Assembly: GCA_018883895.1 (NCBI GenBank)
Contig: JAHLFG010000070.1
Coordinates: forward strand, 1-53,424
Direction of reading: 5' to 3'
Length of the DNA: 53,424 bases
Origin: Candidatus Anaerobiospirillum merdipullorum
Lineage (GTDB): Bacteria > Pseudomonadota > Gammaproteobacteria > Enterobacterales > Succinivibrionaceae
Positions 1 through 8,420 of this stretch are shown in pieces. The notes beneath the pieces were generated by a model. The model had not been told where the DNA came from, did no database searches, and was given only the letters and a program-made list of their open reading frames with translations. How positions within the stretch are numbered: the stretch's first letter is position 1; every line of letters starts with the position of its first letter. The translations under genes and the position numbers were made by a program.

Positions 1-127
1 AGGATTTGCCGCCGGCTTCCTTCACCCTGCCCCTCACGGGACACAGCTTGCCTTAGGCTAGGTCTTGGCCTTGTCAGCCCGACCACGGGACTTTCACCCG
101 CAAGAAATATGCACATGCCGTGCGCAC
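1..127 (-). mobile_element. Group II intron, 5' end (partial, cut by window edge)
   Basis: Read on the minus strand, the sequence from 127 downward starts GTGCG, the group II intron 5' consensus. It continues with a GGGTGAAAGTCCCG-type hairpin (about 99-86) and then a GTGAAGGAAGCCGGCGGCAAA stretch near 24-5. These are typical of domain I of bacterial group II introns. The intron begins immediately after the T-rich tail of the hup terminator and in the same orientation. That is the insertion habit of class C (IIC) introns, which target the 3' side of terminator hairpins. The rest of domain I, any reverse transcriptase ORF and domains V/VI lie outside the window, so intactness cannot be judged. 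Assignment rests on remembered consensus motifs, not on a covariance search. Confidence 0.78.
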
Positions 128-153
128 AAAGAAATCCCCGCTTACACGGGGAT
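127..153 (-). terminator. hup rho-independent terminator and intron target
   Basis: A perfect 7-bp stem, ATCCCCG / CGGGGAT (134-140 and 147-153), encloses a 6-base loop. On the minus strand it is followed by TTTCTTT. It lies 56 bases beyond the hup stop codon. The T-run is interrupted by the GTGCG intron start. Confidence 0.85.
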
Positions 154-208
154 CTTGCCAAATCAGCTATTATTCGTCGCCACGCTAAGGGAGCTTGCTT
201 AGCGACAC

Positions 209-484
209 TTACTTATTAACGGCATCCTTTAAGGACTTGCCTGCCTTAAAAGCCGGGACCTTGACTGCCGGAATAACTAATTTTTCCTTCGTACGCGGGT
301 TGAGGCCGGTGCGCTCAGCACGCTCACGCACCATGAAAGTACCAAATCCCACTAAAGCAATCGAATCGCCTGCACCAAGGGCTTCTTGCACCACATCCAT
401 GAAGGCGTTAACGGCTGCAGCCGCTTCCTTGGTCGATAAATTGGCCTTGGCTGCTACCTTCTCGACTAACTCACCTTTTTTCAC
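209..484 (-). CDS. hupB: HU family DNA-binding protein
   Basis: A 91-residue histone-like nucleoid protein that binds and bends DNA as a dimer. The whole chain fits HU: MKKGELVEKVA start, helical first half, the GFGTFMVRERAERTGLNP beta-arm region (about residues 46-63) and the PAFKAGKSLKDAVN end. Length is normal for HU (90-92). The start is GTG, placed by a good AAGGAG site just upstream and by alignment to the family start. It lies downstream of lon and its small partner gene, the clpX-lon-hupB order seen in enterics, but is separated from them by a terminator and about 220 bases, so it probably has its own promoter. HupA and HupB cannot be told apart from sequence alone. HupB is chosen from context. 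Confidence 0.95.
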   Translation of the reverse strand: MKKGELVEKVAAKANLSTKEAAAAVNAFMDVVQEALGAGDSIALVGFGTFMVRERAERTGLNPRTKEKLVIPAVKVPAFKAGKSLKDAVNK

Positions 485-644
485 AATTCACTCCTTGAAA
501 AATCTATCACGCAAACCCCGGTACCCCCTGTAAGGCTAGGATTTGATACCGTAATTATGCCTAGCTTTTGTCGCATTACCCTGTTTTCTTGTAATAAATG
601 CGATCTTAAGCACTTTTTTAGGTAAGAATGGCGAGACTTAGAGC

Positions 645-682
645 AAAAGAAAGCGCATGGGAGTGCGTATTTACTCCCATGC
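645..682 (-). terminator. Terminator of lon operon
   Basis: A 10-bp perfect inverted repeat, GCATGGGAGT (655-664) and ACTCCCATGC (73-82 of the same hundred, 673-682), has an 8-base loop. On the minus strand it is followed by GCTTTCTTTTGC. It lies between the 128-residue gene and hup. Confidence 0.7.
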
Positions 683-703
683 AACTGCTAAGGTGAGGTA
701 AAG

Positions 704-1090
704 TTATTGTGCTTTACGCGCAGTGCTGACTACGCTCTTGCTTAAAGCTTGCTCTTTTTCTAACTTACTGACTACAGAAGCAAGGATGACCAAATCCTCC
801 TCCAAATCCTCTATCACATGGCGTAAGGTCACGGCAGATTGCTCCTGCTCCTCTTGGGTCAAAAAGTCCTGCAGATGATTAAGCTCGGGCAATAAATTCT
901 CTGCCGTCACCCACAAGGGTTTAACAATGCGCAATAAAATCGCGCTATCTGCAGGCTTGGCATCACTTTGAGTGAGTGTGACCAAACCATGCACCTTAGC
1001 TGCCAGCTCTTGTGCGCGGTCGATAAATTGCTCCGCAGCCTGCGGGGCAGCTTGGCTTGAAGCTTGAGCCGTCGTGGCATTATCTGTCAT
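704..1090 (-). CDS. Hypothetical 128-residue protein downstream of lon
   Basis: I do not recognise the family. The protein has an Ala/Gln-rich N-terminus (residues 1-20) followed by amphipathic helical sequence. The Leu- and Glu-rich stretch from about 65 to 120 could form a helical hairpin or coiled coil. There is no signal peptide, membrane segment or cysteine. The start is well supported by an AGGAGG site. It begins 10 bases after the lon stop and ends at a terminator, so it is almost certainly co-transcribed with lon under heat-shock control. A role as a Lon adaptor or a nucleoid/protease-associated helper can be imagined only from position. It is a real gene by spacing, ribosome binding site and operon structure. 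Confidence 0.75.
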   Translation of the reverse strand: MTDNATTAQASSQAAPQAAEQFIDRAQELAAKVHGLVTLTQSDAKPADSAILLRIVKPLWVTAENLLPELNHLQDFLTQEEQEQSAVTLRHVIEDLEEDLVILASVVSKLEKEQALSKSVVSTARKAQ

Positions 1091-1100
1091 TTACGCCCTC

Positions 1101-3653
1101 CTAACAATTTGACAGCGCATTGTTGTGCACCTCGTCAGAGGCCTTTTGTACCTTATTTTCCGCCCAAATCGTCGTGGGCATAAAGCTATAGGGATCATGC
1201 TCTAAAGCGCGCTCTAAGACTTCATCAATGCGTTTTACCGGGATGATCTTTAAGCCATGCTTAACATTATCCGGGATATCCCACAGATCTTTTTCATTAT
1301 CTGCCGGAATTAAGACCTGCTTAATCCCTCCGCGTAAAGCTGCCAAGAGCTTTTCCTTAAGACCCCCGATAGGCAACACATCCCCGCGCAGCGTAATCTC
1401 ACCGGTCATCGCCACATCGGCGCGTACCGGATTGCCCGTTAAGGCCGAGACAATGGCCGTCACCATGCCAATGCCAGCCGACGGTCCTTCTTTGGGGGTG
1501 GCACCTTCCGGCACATGAATATGCAGATCGCACTTTTCATGGAAGGTCGCGGCCAAATGTAAGGCTGCCGCGCGCTTACGCACCACGGTGATAGCAGCAC
1601 TAATGCTCTCCTTCATCACCTCGCCTAATTTGCCGGTCAACTGATGTTTACCATTGCCCTCCAAGGCCACCGCTTCAAGCTGCAAGATATCGCCACCCAA
1701 GGACGTCCAGGCCAGGCCATTTACTAGCCCCACCTTATTGTCCTCAAGCTTGGAGGTAAAGTCATAACGCCGCGGACCTAAGAGCTTGCCGATGGTCTTG
1801 ACGGTAAGCACACTCTTGCGCTTACGTAGCTTCTTGCCCTCTTTATCAAGCTGTGCCTCTTTCATCAAGCGCTCCTTGACCACCTTACGACACAATTCAT
1901 TGATAAGACGCTCCAGACCACGTACGCCGGCTTCATGGGTATAGTAACGAATTAGCTCCCGTAAAGCCTCATCGCCAATTTCCAATTCATCCTCGTTTAA
2001 AGCATTGACACGCAATTGCTTGGGCACCAAGTACTTACGGGCGATATTGAACTTCTCATCTTCGGTATAGGAGGAAAGATCAATAATCTCCATACGATCA
2101 AGTAGCGGGCCCGGGATATTGTACGAATTGGCCGTCGCGACAAACATCACCTTGGACAGATCGTACTCAAGCTCCACATAATTATCGGTAAAGCTCTTAT
2201 TTTGCTCGGGATCTAAGACTTCAAGCAAGGCTGCCGCCGGATCGCCGCGAACGCTATCCGAGCTTACCTTATCAATCTCATCGAGCACAAAGAGCGGGTT
2301 ATTGACCCCCACCTTGATGAGGTTTTGCATAATGCGCCCCGGTAGCGAGCCAATATAGGTACGCCGATGGCCGCGCACTTCTGCCTCATCGTGCAAGCCG
2401 CCTAATGCCACGCGCACATATTTACGTCCGGTGGCCTTGGCAATGGAAGCGCCCAATGAGGTTTTACCAATACCCGGCGGACCCATGAGACAGATAATCG
2501 GGCCGTGTAATTCCTCCGAGCGGGCCTGTACCGCCAAATACTCCAAAATACGCTCTTTGACCTTGTCAAGACCGTAGTGATCGGCATCCAAGCTTTCTTT
2601 TGCCTTTAATACGTCCTGATTGACCTCTGAGCTTTGCTCCCAAGGAATGGACAATAAGGTATCAATATAGTTGCGCACCATGATGTTCTCAGCAGAGTTA
2701 ATGCTCATGATGCTCAGTTTATTGATCTCTTTGGTAAGCTTATTTTTCACCGCCTCCGGAGCCTTGAGGGCTACCAATTTGCGCCGATATTCCTCGACAT
2801 CCGCATCCTCGTCGTAATCGACCTTAAGCTCACGCTTAATGGCTTTTAATTGCTCTTGGAGGTAGTAATCGCGCTGATTGCGCTCCATCGACAGCTTGGC
2901 CTCGCGCCGAATCTTGTCGATTAATTCCTCGCGATAGGAATAACCTGACAAGAAAGAGATCAAGACGCGGGCGCGCGAAACCGGATTGGGATCGGCCAGC
3001 AACAAACGCTTGTCGGTATTATCAAGTGCCATGACCTGCGTGAGCATATCGGTCAAAAAGGTCAGCGACTTTTCGTGTTTAATGCTCTCCAGGGCATCCG
3101 GCGGCACCGTCTTGTCGATAAATTTCGTCACCGCCTGGGCTGAATTATCGATGGCAGACAATAAACATGCCTGCAAAGCATGCAAATAATGCTCCCACTC
3201 TTGCTCCTCTTGCGGGGTGGTGGCAAGGACATCGGGAATAATTTCCACCTCGGCCTGACGATAGGCAGTTTGCGGATCGTCAATGATGCGCAACAGTTTG
3301 AGGCGATGAAAACCGCGAATGATGCAACGATAAGTGTCAGGATCTTTAAAATCCCCCTCGAGCACTGAGCACATCACGCCCACCGGCAAGAGATCCTGCG
3401 CTGTAGGATGTTCATCGCTGTCATTTAATTGACAAAATACCGCTAAGTTTTGCTGTTGTGCCAAAGCCAGCGAACAGGCCTGAATGGACTGCTCGCGCGC
3501 AGCCAAAATCTGCACATTGGAGTACGGCATCACCACAATGCCCCGCAAGGTGATAAGCGGCAAAATAATCGTGGTAGCTTGATTTTCCACTGCGGCTACC
3601 GGCGGTGTGCTCGTACGCTTGGCGCTAGAGCGCTTTTCATTGGGTGCTGACAT
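1101..3653 (-). CDS. lon: ATP-dependent protease Lon
   Basis: An 850-residue Lon (S16) protease, a cytoplasmic hexamer that unfolds and degrades damaged proteins and short-lived regulators. Seen in order: an N-terminal substrate-binding LON domain (from about residue 30, starting [15 protein letters not shown]), a helical linker, an AAA+ module with Walker A GPPGIGKT near 390 and Walker [10 protein letters not shown] near 453, and the protease domain. The catalytic serine is S725 in KEGPSAGIG. The catalytic lysine is K768 in GLKEKLLA, 43 residues on, the same distance as in E. coli Lon. It is longer than E. coli Lon (784) because of a polar N-terminal tail and a C-terminal tail of about 40 residues. 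A sigma32-type promoter lies 59-87 bases upstream. clpX lies immediately upstream on the same strand. Confidence 0.98.
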   Translation of the reverse strand: MSAPNEKRSSAKRTSTPPVAAVENQATTIILPLITLRGIVVMPYSNVQILAAREQSIQACSLALAQQQNLAVFCQLNDSDEHPTAQDLLPVGVMCSVLEGDFKDPDTYRCIIRGFHRLKLLRIIDDPQTAYRQAEVEIIPDVLATTPQEEQEWEHYLHALQACLLSAIDNSAQAVTKFIDKTVPPDALESIKHEKSLTFLTDMLTQVMALDNTDKRLLLADPNPVSRARVLISFLSGYSYREELIDKIRREAKLSMERNQRDYYLQEQLKAIKRELKVDYDEDADVEEYRRKLVALKAPEAVKNKLTKEINKLSIMSINSAENIMVRNYIDTLLSIPWEQSSEVNQDVLKAKESLDADHYGLDKVKERILEYLAVQARSEELHGPIICLMGPPGIGKTSLGASIAKATGRKYVRVALGGLHDEAEVRGHRRTYIGSLPGRIMQNLIKVGVNNPLFVLDEIDKVSSDSVRGDPAAALLEVLDPEQNKSFTDNYVELEYDLSKVMFVATANSYNIPGPLLDRMEIIDLSSYTEDEKFNIARKYLVPKQLRVNALNEDELEIGDEALRELIRYYTHEAGVRGLERLINELCRKVVKERLMKEAQLDKEGKKLRKRKSVLTVKTIGKLLGPRRYDFTSKLEDNKVGLVNGLAWTSLGGDILQLEAVALEGNGKHQLTGKLGEVMKESISAAITVVRKRAAALHLAATFHEKCDLHIHVPEGATPKEGPSAGIGMVTAIVSALTGNPVRADVAMTGEITLRGDVLPIGGLKEKLLAALRGGIKQVLIPADNEKDLWDIPDNVKHGLKIIPVKRIDEVLERALEHDPYSFMPTTIWAENKVQKASDEVHNNALSNC

Positions 3654-3711
3654 AAAATCCTTTAATTTAAGTAAGATGGGTAAACTAAGAAAAAACTGTA
3701 GGTATGAATCT

Positions 3712-3740
3712 ATATGTGGGCAGGTCGGAATTTTTTCAAG
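3712..3740 (-). promoter_or_regulatory. Sigma32-type heat-shock promoter of lon
   Basis: The minus strand reads CTTGAAA (3740-3734), a 13-base spacer, then CCCACATAT (3720-3712). This is close to the RpoH consensus CTTGAAA / CCCCATnT. It is correctly placed upstream of lon, which is a classic sigma32 gene. The promoter is embedded in a 9-bp inverted repeat (3718-3726 and 3740-3748). Confidence 0.72.
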
Positions 3741-3796
3741 ACCTGCCCCACAGGATTTAGCCGCAGCTTAAGGTCAAGGCGCGGCTATCCTCTTTT

Positions 3797-5101
3797 TTAA
3801 GCATTAGAGGCCCAGGCGTCGGCATCGGCCTTAATGACTAAAGGCTCGGAGCCGTTTTTCACCGTGTTTTCATCGACCACCACTTGCTTGACATCATGTA
3901 CCGACGGAATGTCGTACATGGTGTTGAGCAATAAGCTTTCTACCACCGAGCGTAAACCACGGGCACCGGTATGGCGGGAAATGGCGGTATCGGCAATAGC
4001 CTGTAGCGCCTCTTCCGTGAAGATAAGCTCCACGCCCTCGAGCTTAAACATGGTCTCAAACTGACGCACGATGGCATTTTTAGGCTCACGTAAGACGCGC
4101 ACTAAGGCATCGCGATCTAATTCCGAAAGCGCCGTAATCACCGGCATACGACCGACAAATTCCGGAATGATACCGAATTTGACCAGATCGTCAGGCTCCA
4201 CGCGCTGATACTTTTGCGTTAAGGTAAGCTTATCCTTTTGCCCCAAAATTTCAGCGCCAAAACCGATACCGGAGTTCTTAGAGACGCGCTTTTCTACAAT
4301 CTTATCAAGTCCATCAAAGGCACCACCGCAAATAAAGAGGATCTGCGAGGTATCGACCTCAATCATCTTCTGTTGCGGATGCTTGCGTCCACCTTCAGGG
4401 GGAATTGAGGCTACCGTACCTTCCACCAACTTGAGCAGTGCCTGCTGCACACCTTCACCCGAGACGTCACGGGTAATCGACGGATTTTCCGACTTGCGGG
4501 CAATCTTATCGATTTCATCGATATAGATAATGCCGCGCTGCGCCTTTTGCACGTCATAATCGCAACTTTGTAACAAGCGCACGATGACGTTTTCCACATC
4601 TTCACCGACGTAACCGGCCTCAGTTAAAGTGGTGGCATCGGACATGGCAAAGGGCACATTTAAAAAGCGTGCTAAAGTCTGCACTAAGAGGGTCTTACCT
4701 GAGCCGGTGGGACCTATCATTAAAATATTGGACTTGCCCAGCTCCACATCATCGCTCGTCTCTGAGTGCTTTAAGCGCTTGTAGTGGTTATACACGGCCA
4801 CCGACAACACTTTTTTGGCATCTTCCTGCCCAATGACATAATCATTTAAGTGCCGTGCCATTTCATGCGGGGTCGGGATATGCTCTAAATCTAAACCGGC
4901 ATGGCTTAAGTTCAACTGCGGGGCTTTGTTGTCCTCATCCTTCACCGCGCCTTGCGAGGAGAGCACGCGATAGCAACGCATCACACATTCTGAGCAAATG
5001 CAACTGCCGCTATCGGATTGAATTAAGGTGCGATCGGTGCTATTGCCCCGTCCGCAAAATATACATTTAGGTCCCGCATTATCCTTATCGTTTGCTTGCA
5101 T
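3797..5101 (-). CDS. clpX: ClpX, ATP-dependent Clp protease ATP-binding subunit
   Basis: A 434-residue AAA+ unfoldase that feeds substrates to ClpP or remodels complexes on its own. The N-terminal zinc-binding domain has the four cysteines C13, C16, C36 and C39 that bind adaptors and tagged substrates. Walker A GPTGSGKT lies at about 130-137 and Walker [11 protein letters not shown] near 190. The GAFDGLDKI segment contains the region before the IGFGAE loop, which corresponds to the ClpP-contacting IGF loop. Length is usual (E. coli 424). It starts one base after the clpP stop, so clpP and clpX form a translationally tight pair. Near-consensus throughout, with no lesion. Confidence 0.98.
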   Translation of the reverse strand: MQANDKDNAGPKCIFCGRGNSTDRTLIQSDSGSCICSECVMRCYRVLSSQGAVKDEDNKAPQLNLSHAGLDLEHIPTPHEMARHLNDYVIGQEDAKKVLSVAVYNHYKRLKHSETSDDVELGKSNILMIGPTGSGKTLLVQTLARFLNVPFAMSDATTLTEAGYVGEDVENVIVRLLQSCDYDVQKAQRGIIYIDEIDKIARKSENPSITRDVSGEGVQQALLKLVEGTVASIPPEGGRKHPQQKMIEVDTSQILFICGGAFDGLDKIVEKRVSKNSGIGFGAEILGQKDKLTLTQKYQRVEPDDLVKFGIIPEFVGRMPVITALSELDRDALVRVLREPKNAIVRQFETMFKLEGVELIFTEEALQAIADTAISRHTGARGLRSVVESLLLNTMYDIPSVHDVKQVVVDENTVKNGSEPLVIKADADAWASNA

Positions 5102-5102
5102 A

Positions 5103-5726
5103 TTAAACCTGTTGCTCCTTGATCATCTCGTTACGGCTGACAATCACCTTATCGATAAGACCATACTCTAAGGCCTCTTGCGCACTCATGAAGTTATCAC
5201 GATCGCAGTCGCGCTCTAAGTCCTCAAGCGGGCGCTTACAGTTTTGGGCCAAAATCTCGGTCAAGGTATGCTTGATGCGCTCAATTTCCTTGGCATGAAT
5301 CATGATGTCCGAGGCCTGACCCTTAAAGCCCCCTAAGGGCTGATGAATCATAATGCGCGCATGGGGGAGCGCAAAGCGCTTGCCCGGAGTGCCGCCGGAG
5401 AGCAGGAATGAGCCCATTGAGCAGGCCTGACCTAAGCATAAGGTACAAATATCCGGCTTAATGTACTGCATCGTGTCATAAATGGCCATACCGGCAGTCA
5501 CCACTCCACCAGGGGAGTTGATGTACAGATAAACATCTTTATCCGGATTGTCTGACTCAAGGAACAGCAATTGGGCCACGATTAGATCAGCCATGTGATC
5601 TTCAATCTCACCGGTAATAAAAATGACTCTGTCTTTGAGCAGACGTGAATAAATGTCAAAGGAACGCTCACCTCTTCCGGTCTGTTCAATCACCATCGGC
5701 ACTAAGGTCTGCATGCGCTCTTGCAT
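5103..5726 (-). CDS. clpP: ClpP, ATP-dependent Clp protease proteolytic subunit
   Basis: A 207-residue serine peptidase of family S14 that forms the tetradecameric proteolytic barrel. The catalytic triad is visible and correctly spaced: S103 in ACSMGSF, H128 in RIMIHQP and D177 in CDRDNF. These offsets (25 and 74) are the same as E. coli S97/H122/D171. The usual ASMG nucleophile motif is here CSMG, a mild variation beside the serine. The start codon has an AGGAGA site. A tig terminator lies between tig and this gene, so clpPX may be read through partially from tig or have its own promoter. Confidence 0.98.
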   Translation of the reverse strand: MQERMQTLVPMVIEQTGRGERSFDIYSRLLKDRVIFITGEIEDHMADLIVAQLLFLESDNPDKDVYLYINSPGGVVTAGMAIYDTMQYIKPDICTLCLGQACSMGSFLLSGGTPGKRFALPHARIMIHQPLGGFKGQASDIMIHAKEIERIKHTLTEILAQNCKRPLEDLERDCDRDNFMSAQEALEYGLIDKVIVSRNEMIKEQQV

Positions 5727-5738
5727 GGCTATCTCCTG

Positions 5739-5772
5739 TAAAAAAATCCCCGCTTGTATCTAAAAAGCGGGG
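5739..5772 (-). terminator. Terminator after tig
   Basis: On the minus strand CCCCGCTT (5772-5765) pairs with AAGCGGGG (5755-5748), and seven T follow. It lies between tig and clpP. It should cut most tig transcripts or act as an attenuator of clpPX. Confidence 0.85.
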
Positions 5773-5836
5773 AATATTATGGCATAAAGCCGTAAGCTTG
5801 ATCTATCCGCAAAATTTAAGCGGGATAGTAAATAAG

Positions 5837-7171
5837 CTAGAAGCCCATCTGGCCTACGCGTAAGAGCTCAGAGAAGGTCTCTTCCTTCACTTCGCACTTG
5901 GCGCTATTTTGGATGTAATTGAAGAGATCGCGCTCAAAGGCTTGATTGCGAATGGCGCTAAACTGCTCCTTATTGGCACGAATGGACTGCTTTAAAGCTT
6001 CCGGATCTTCGTAGGCGTCAGCCACTAAGTTTAATTCCTCGTTGACGGAATCATCAGACGGCGCCTGCAGACCGGACTTCTTGACATAGAGATCTAAGAT
6101 GCAGCGCAGACGAACGGCATTCAGGGCATCTTGCTTGTGATACTCCGGATCGGCCGATAAGTCTTCCTTAACCGGGATGTTGTAGGACTTAAAGCGCATG
6201 GCCTCAGCCTCGCACAAACGCTTGCGCTCGTTCTCGACTAATTCAGCCGGCACGTCAAACTCGCCAAAGTAGTTGAGCAGAGCGTCACAAATGTTATTGC
6301 GCTGTGTGACATTTAAAGCACGCTTCTGCTCACGCTCCATATTGCGCAGTAAATCAGCGCGGAAAGCTTCTAAGCCGCCTTCGTTGATGCCAAACATCTT
6401 AAAGAAAGCGTCATCAAGCTCCGGTAACTTTTGCTCGGATACGGAGTTTACGGTAATCTCAAACTGTGCATCCTTGCCCTTGAGCTCTTCGGCATGATAA
6501 TCATCCGGGAACTTCACATTGATGGTGAACTTATCGCCAGCCTTGTGACCTACTATCTGCTCAGAAAAGCCCGGGATCATAGCAGTACGACCGATGACTA
6601 AGGAGAAATCATTGGCGCTACCGCCTTCAAAGGCCTCGCCATTGATGGTGCCCACGAAGTCAATCTTAACGAGCTTGCCTTCAGCGGCCTCAGCCTCGTC
6701 AGTGACCTGCCACTTGCCCTGCTGGGCGCGCAGGCTCTCGATCATCTTATCGATATCGGCATCAGAAATCTTGCTTTGCACGACGGTAAGCGGCATCTCA
6801 CTTAAAGGCTTTTCCTCTAAGGTAGGCATCACCTCAAAATGGGCCTCATAAGTAAGATCGGCATCCATATTGCCGTTAACACCCTCACCAAACTTAATTT
6901 CCGGGGTGCTGGCCGGATTGACATTGCAGCTCTTAAAAGCCTCAGGTAAAGTCTTGTTGATCACATAGTCATAAGCATCGCTGACAATACGCGGACCAAA
7001 GTGCATCTCTAAGACCTTAGTCGGAATGTGACCCTTACGGAAACCATCAATACGTGCGGATTTGGCGACATTACGTAAGCTGGCGGCATAAGCCTTCTTT
7101 ACGTCTTCTGCGGGCACAGTTACGGTAATGAGGCGCTTTAAGCCCTCAAGATTCTCAATTGAAGCCTGCAT
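5837..7171 (-). CDS. tig: Trigger factor, ribosome-associated chaperone and PPIase
   Basis: A 444-residue chaperone that docks at the ribosome exit tunnel and shields nascent chains. The N-terminal ribosome-binding domain (1-about 115) carries the signature GFRKGHIP near residues 43-50, the loop that contacts ribosomal protein uL23. A central FKBP-type PPIase domain follows (about 150-240, VKIDFVGTINGEAFEGG). The C-terminal helical substrate cradle runs from about 250 to the end. Two in-frame ATGs are adjacent. I take the second (7171) because the family begins MQxS; the first (7174) would add one Met. It heads the usual tig-clpP-clpX-lon series. Confidence 0.97.
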   Translation of the reverse strand: MQASIENLEGLKRLITVTVPAEDVKKAYAASLRNVAKSARIDGFRKGHIPTKVLEMHFGPRIVSDAYDYVINKTLPEAFKSCNVNPASTPEIKFGEGVNGNMDADLTYEAHFEVMPTLEEKPLSEMPLTVVQSKISDADIDKMIESLRAQQGKWQVTDEAEAAEGKLVKIDFVGTINGEAFEGGSANDFSLVIGRTAMIPGFSEQIVGHKAGDKFTINVKFPDDYHAEELKGKDAQFEITVNSVSEQKLPELDDAFFKMFGINEGGLEAFRADLLRNMEREQKRALNVTQRNNICDALLNYFGEFDVPAELVENERKRLCEAEAMRFKSYNIPVKEDLSADPEYHKQDALNAVRLRCILDLYVKKSGLQAPSDDSVNEELNLVADAYEDPEALKQSIRANKEQFSAIRNQAFERDLFNYIQNSAKCEVKEETFSELLRVGQMGF

Positions 7172-7260
7172 CATCTACCTCTATTAGGTTGCAGTAAAAT
7201 CGAACAATTCATTTCAGACATCACGGTAAAACTGTGCCGTGCGTCCGTAAAAACTGCGAT

Positions 7261-7290
7261 ATTATATTAAAGATGTAAAGCATGGATCAA
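7261..7290 (-). promoter_or_regulatory. Candidate sigma70 promoter for tig
   Basis: On the minus strand TTGATC (7290-7285), an 18-base spacer and a perfect TATAAT (7266-7261) lie about 90 bases upstream of tig. The same AT-rich stretch is shared with the divergent GH84 gene. Confidence 0.55.
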
Positions 7291-7347
7291 TAGGCACAAC
7301 TAAGCGCCTCCGGCTGACCGTAGTTGCAGGCAAACTAGGAGTAGACA

Positions 7348-8412
7348 ATGGCATATATCGGCGTCATTGAAGGTTTTTATGGCAAACAGTTTAAAGATGA
7401 AGTGCGCTACACGCTCCTTGACGCCCTCAAGGCCATGGGAGGGAGCTTTTATATTTATGCTCCCAAAGAAGAGCGCGCCTTAAGACAAGACTTAATGCGC
7501 GGGGTCATGGGCGAGAAAAAACTCTTACGCCTTGAAGCCTTAAAACAAAAGTGCGCCGACGTGGGCCTGGATTTTGGCCTGGCGCTCTCCCCGTACAATC
7601 TCACTGTAAGCTACGACAGCATTAAAGATAAATTTCTTGCCATTGTCCGCACCTATGCCACGCGTTTGCAGCCGGAGATTTTCTGCCTGCTCTTTGACGA
7701 TCAGACCTTAGAGGGCTGTGACAGCGCCACGGTACAAAATTGCATTGTTAAAGATGTATGTGATCTGCTACCTGATAGCGTTAAGCGCTTTATTATTTGC
7801 CCCACCTATTACACCTTTGACCCGCTATTGGACAAACTCTTTGGCAAACGCCCGGATGATTATTTTAAAAAGCTCTGCGTTGGCCTCCCGGAGCGCGTGG
7901 AAATCTTTTGGACCGGCAATAAGGTGGTCTCACCTGCAATTAGTACGGCAGATTTAGAAGCCGCCACCGAGGTTTTAGGCCGCAAGCCCTTTATTTGGGA
8001 TAATTACCCGGTCAATGACGGCAAGAATATCTCACAATTTCTATTCTTAAAGCCCTTTGGCCCGCGGCGGAATTTAGAGCACGTCAGCAGTGGCCATGCC
8101 ATCAATCCAATGTTGCAAGGAGTGCTTAATATCCACATCTGGCAGACCCTCTTTGCCCAATATCAAGGTCTAGACGATACTGCCATACAAGAACGCTTGA
8201 CGCAGGATTTGACCGCCCAATTGGGTGCGGGGGCCTATGTGCTCATCGAGCAATTGCATCTTTTAACTGACAAAGGCTTAAATAACCTCAATGCGCTCCA
8301 AAAGGCGATGTTAATTGCCGCCTGTGAGCTTGAGCCCAAGAACGCGGCTTTAAATGAGATTAAGGCCTTTTTACAGGGCAAATATGCCTTTGACCCGGCG
8401 TGCTTGACCTAG
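7348..8412 (+). CDS. GH84-type beta-N-acetylglucosaminidase (O-GlcNAcase-like)
   Basis: A 354-residue protein whose first 230 residues match the catalytic barrel of glycoside hydrolase family 84 (O-GlcNAcase/NagJ). It has GVIEGFYG at 4-11, YIYAPKEE near 35-42, the catalytic aspartate pair D117-D118 in LLFDD, FWTGNKVVS at 187-195 and IWDN-x3-ND at 216-224. The aspartate pair drives substrate-assisted hydrolysis of beta-linked GlcNAc in this family. There is no signal peptide and no carbohydrate-binding module, so unlike secreted bacterial hyaluronidase-type relatives it should be cytoplasmic. The remaining 120 residues are helical and unassigned. The ATG at 7348 has a TAGGAG site. It is followed 8 bases later by an HNH nuclease gene, so the two probably form one unit. 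The natural substrate is unknown. Confidence 0.85.
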   Translation: MAYIGVIEGFYGKQFKDEVRYTLLDALKAMGGSFYIYAPKEERALRQDLMRGVMGEKKLLRLEALKQKCADVGLDFGLALSPYNLTVSYDSIKDKFLAIVRTYATRLQPEIFCLLFDDQTLEGCDSATVQNCIVKDVCDLLPDSVKRFIICPTYYTFDPLLDKLFGKRPDDYFKKLCVGLPERVEIFWTGNKVVSPAISTADLEAATEVLGRKPFIWDNYPVNDGKNISQFLFLKPFGPRRNLEHVSSGHAINPMLQGVLNIHIWQTLFAQYQGLDDTAIQERLTQDLTAQLGAGAYVLIEQLHLLTDKGLNNLNALQKAMLIAACELEPKNAALNEIKAFLQGKYAFDPACLT

Positions 8413-8420
8413 GGAAACTG

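Noticed and set aside
481..684. 67-residue ORF upstream of hup on the minus strand
   Set aside because: It overlaps the terminator of the lon operon and the hup promoter region, has no ribosome binding site and no recognisable composition.
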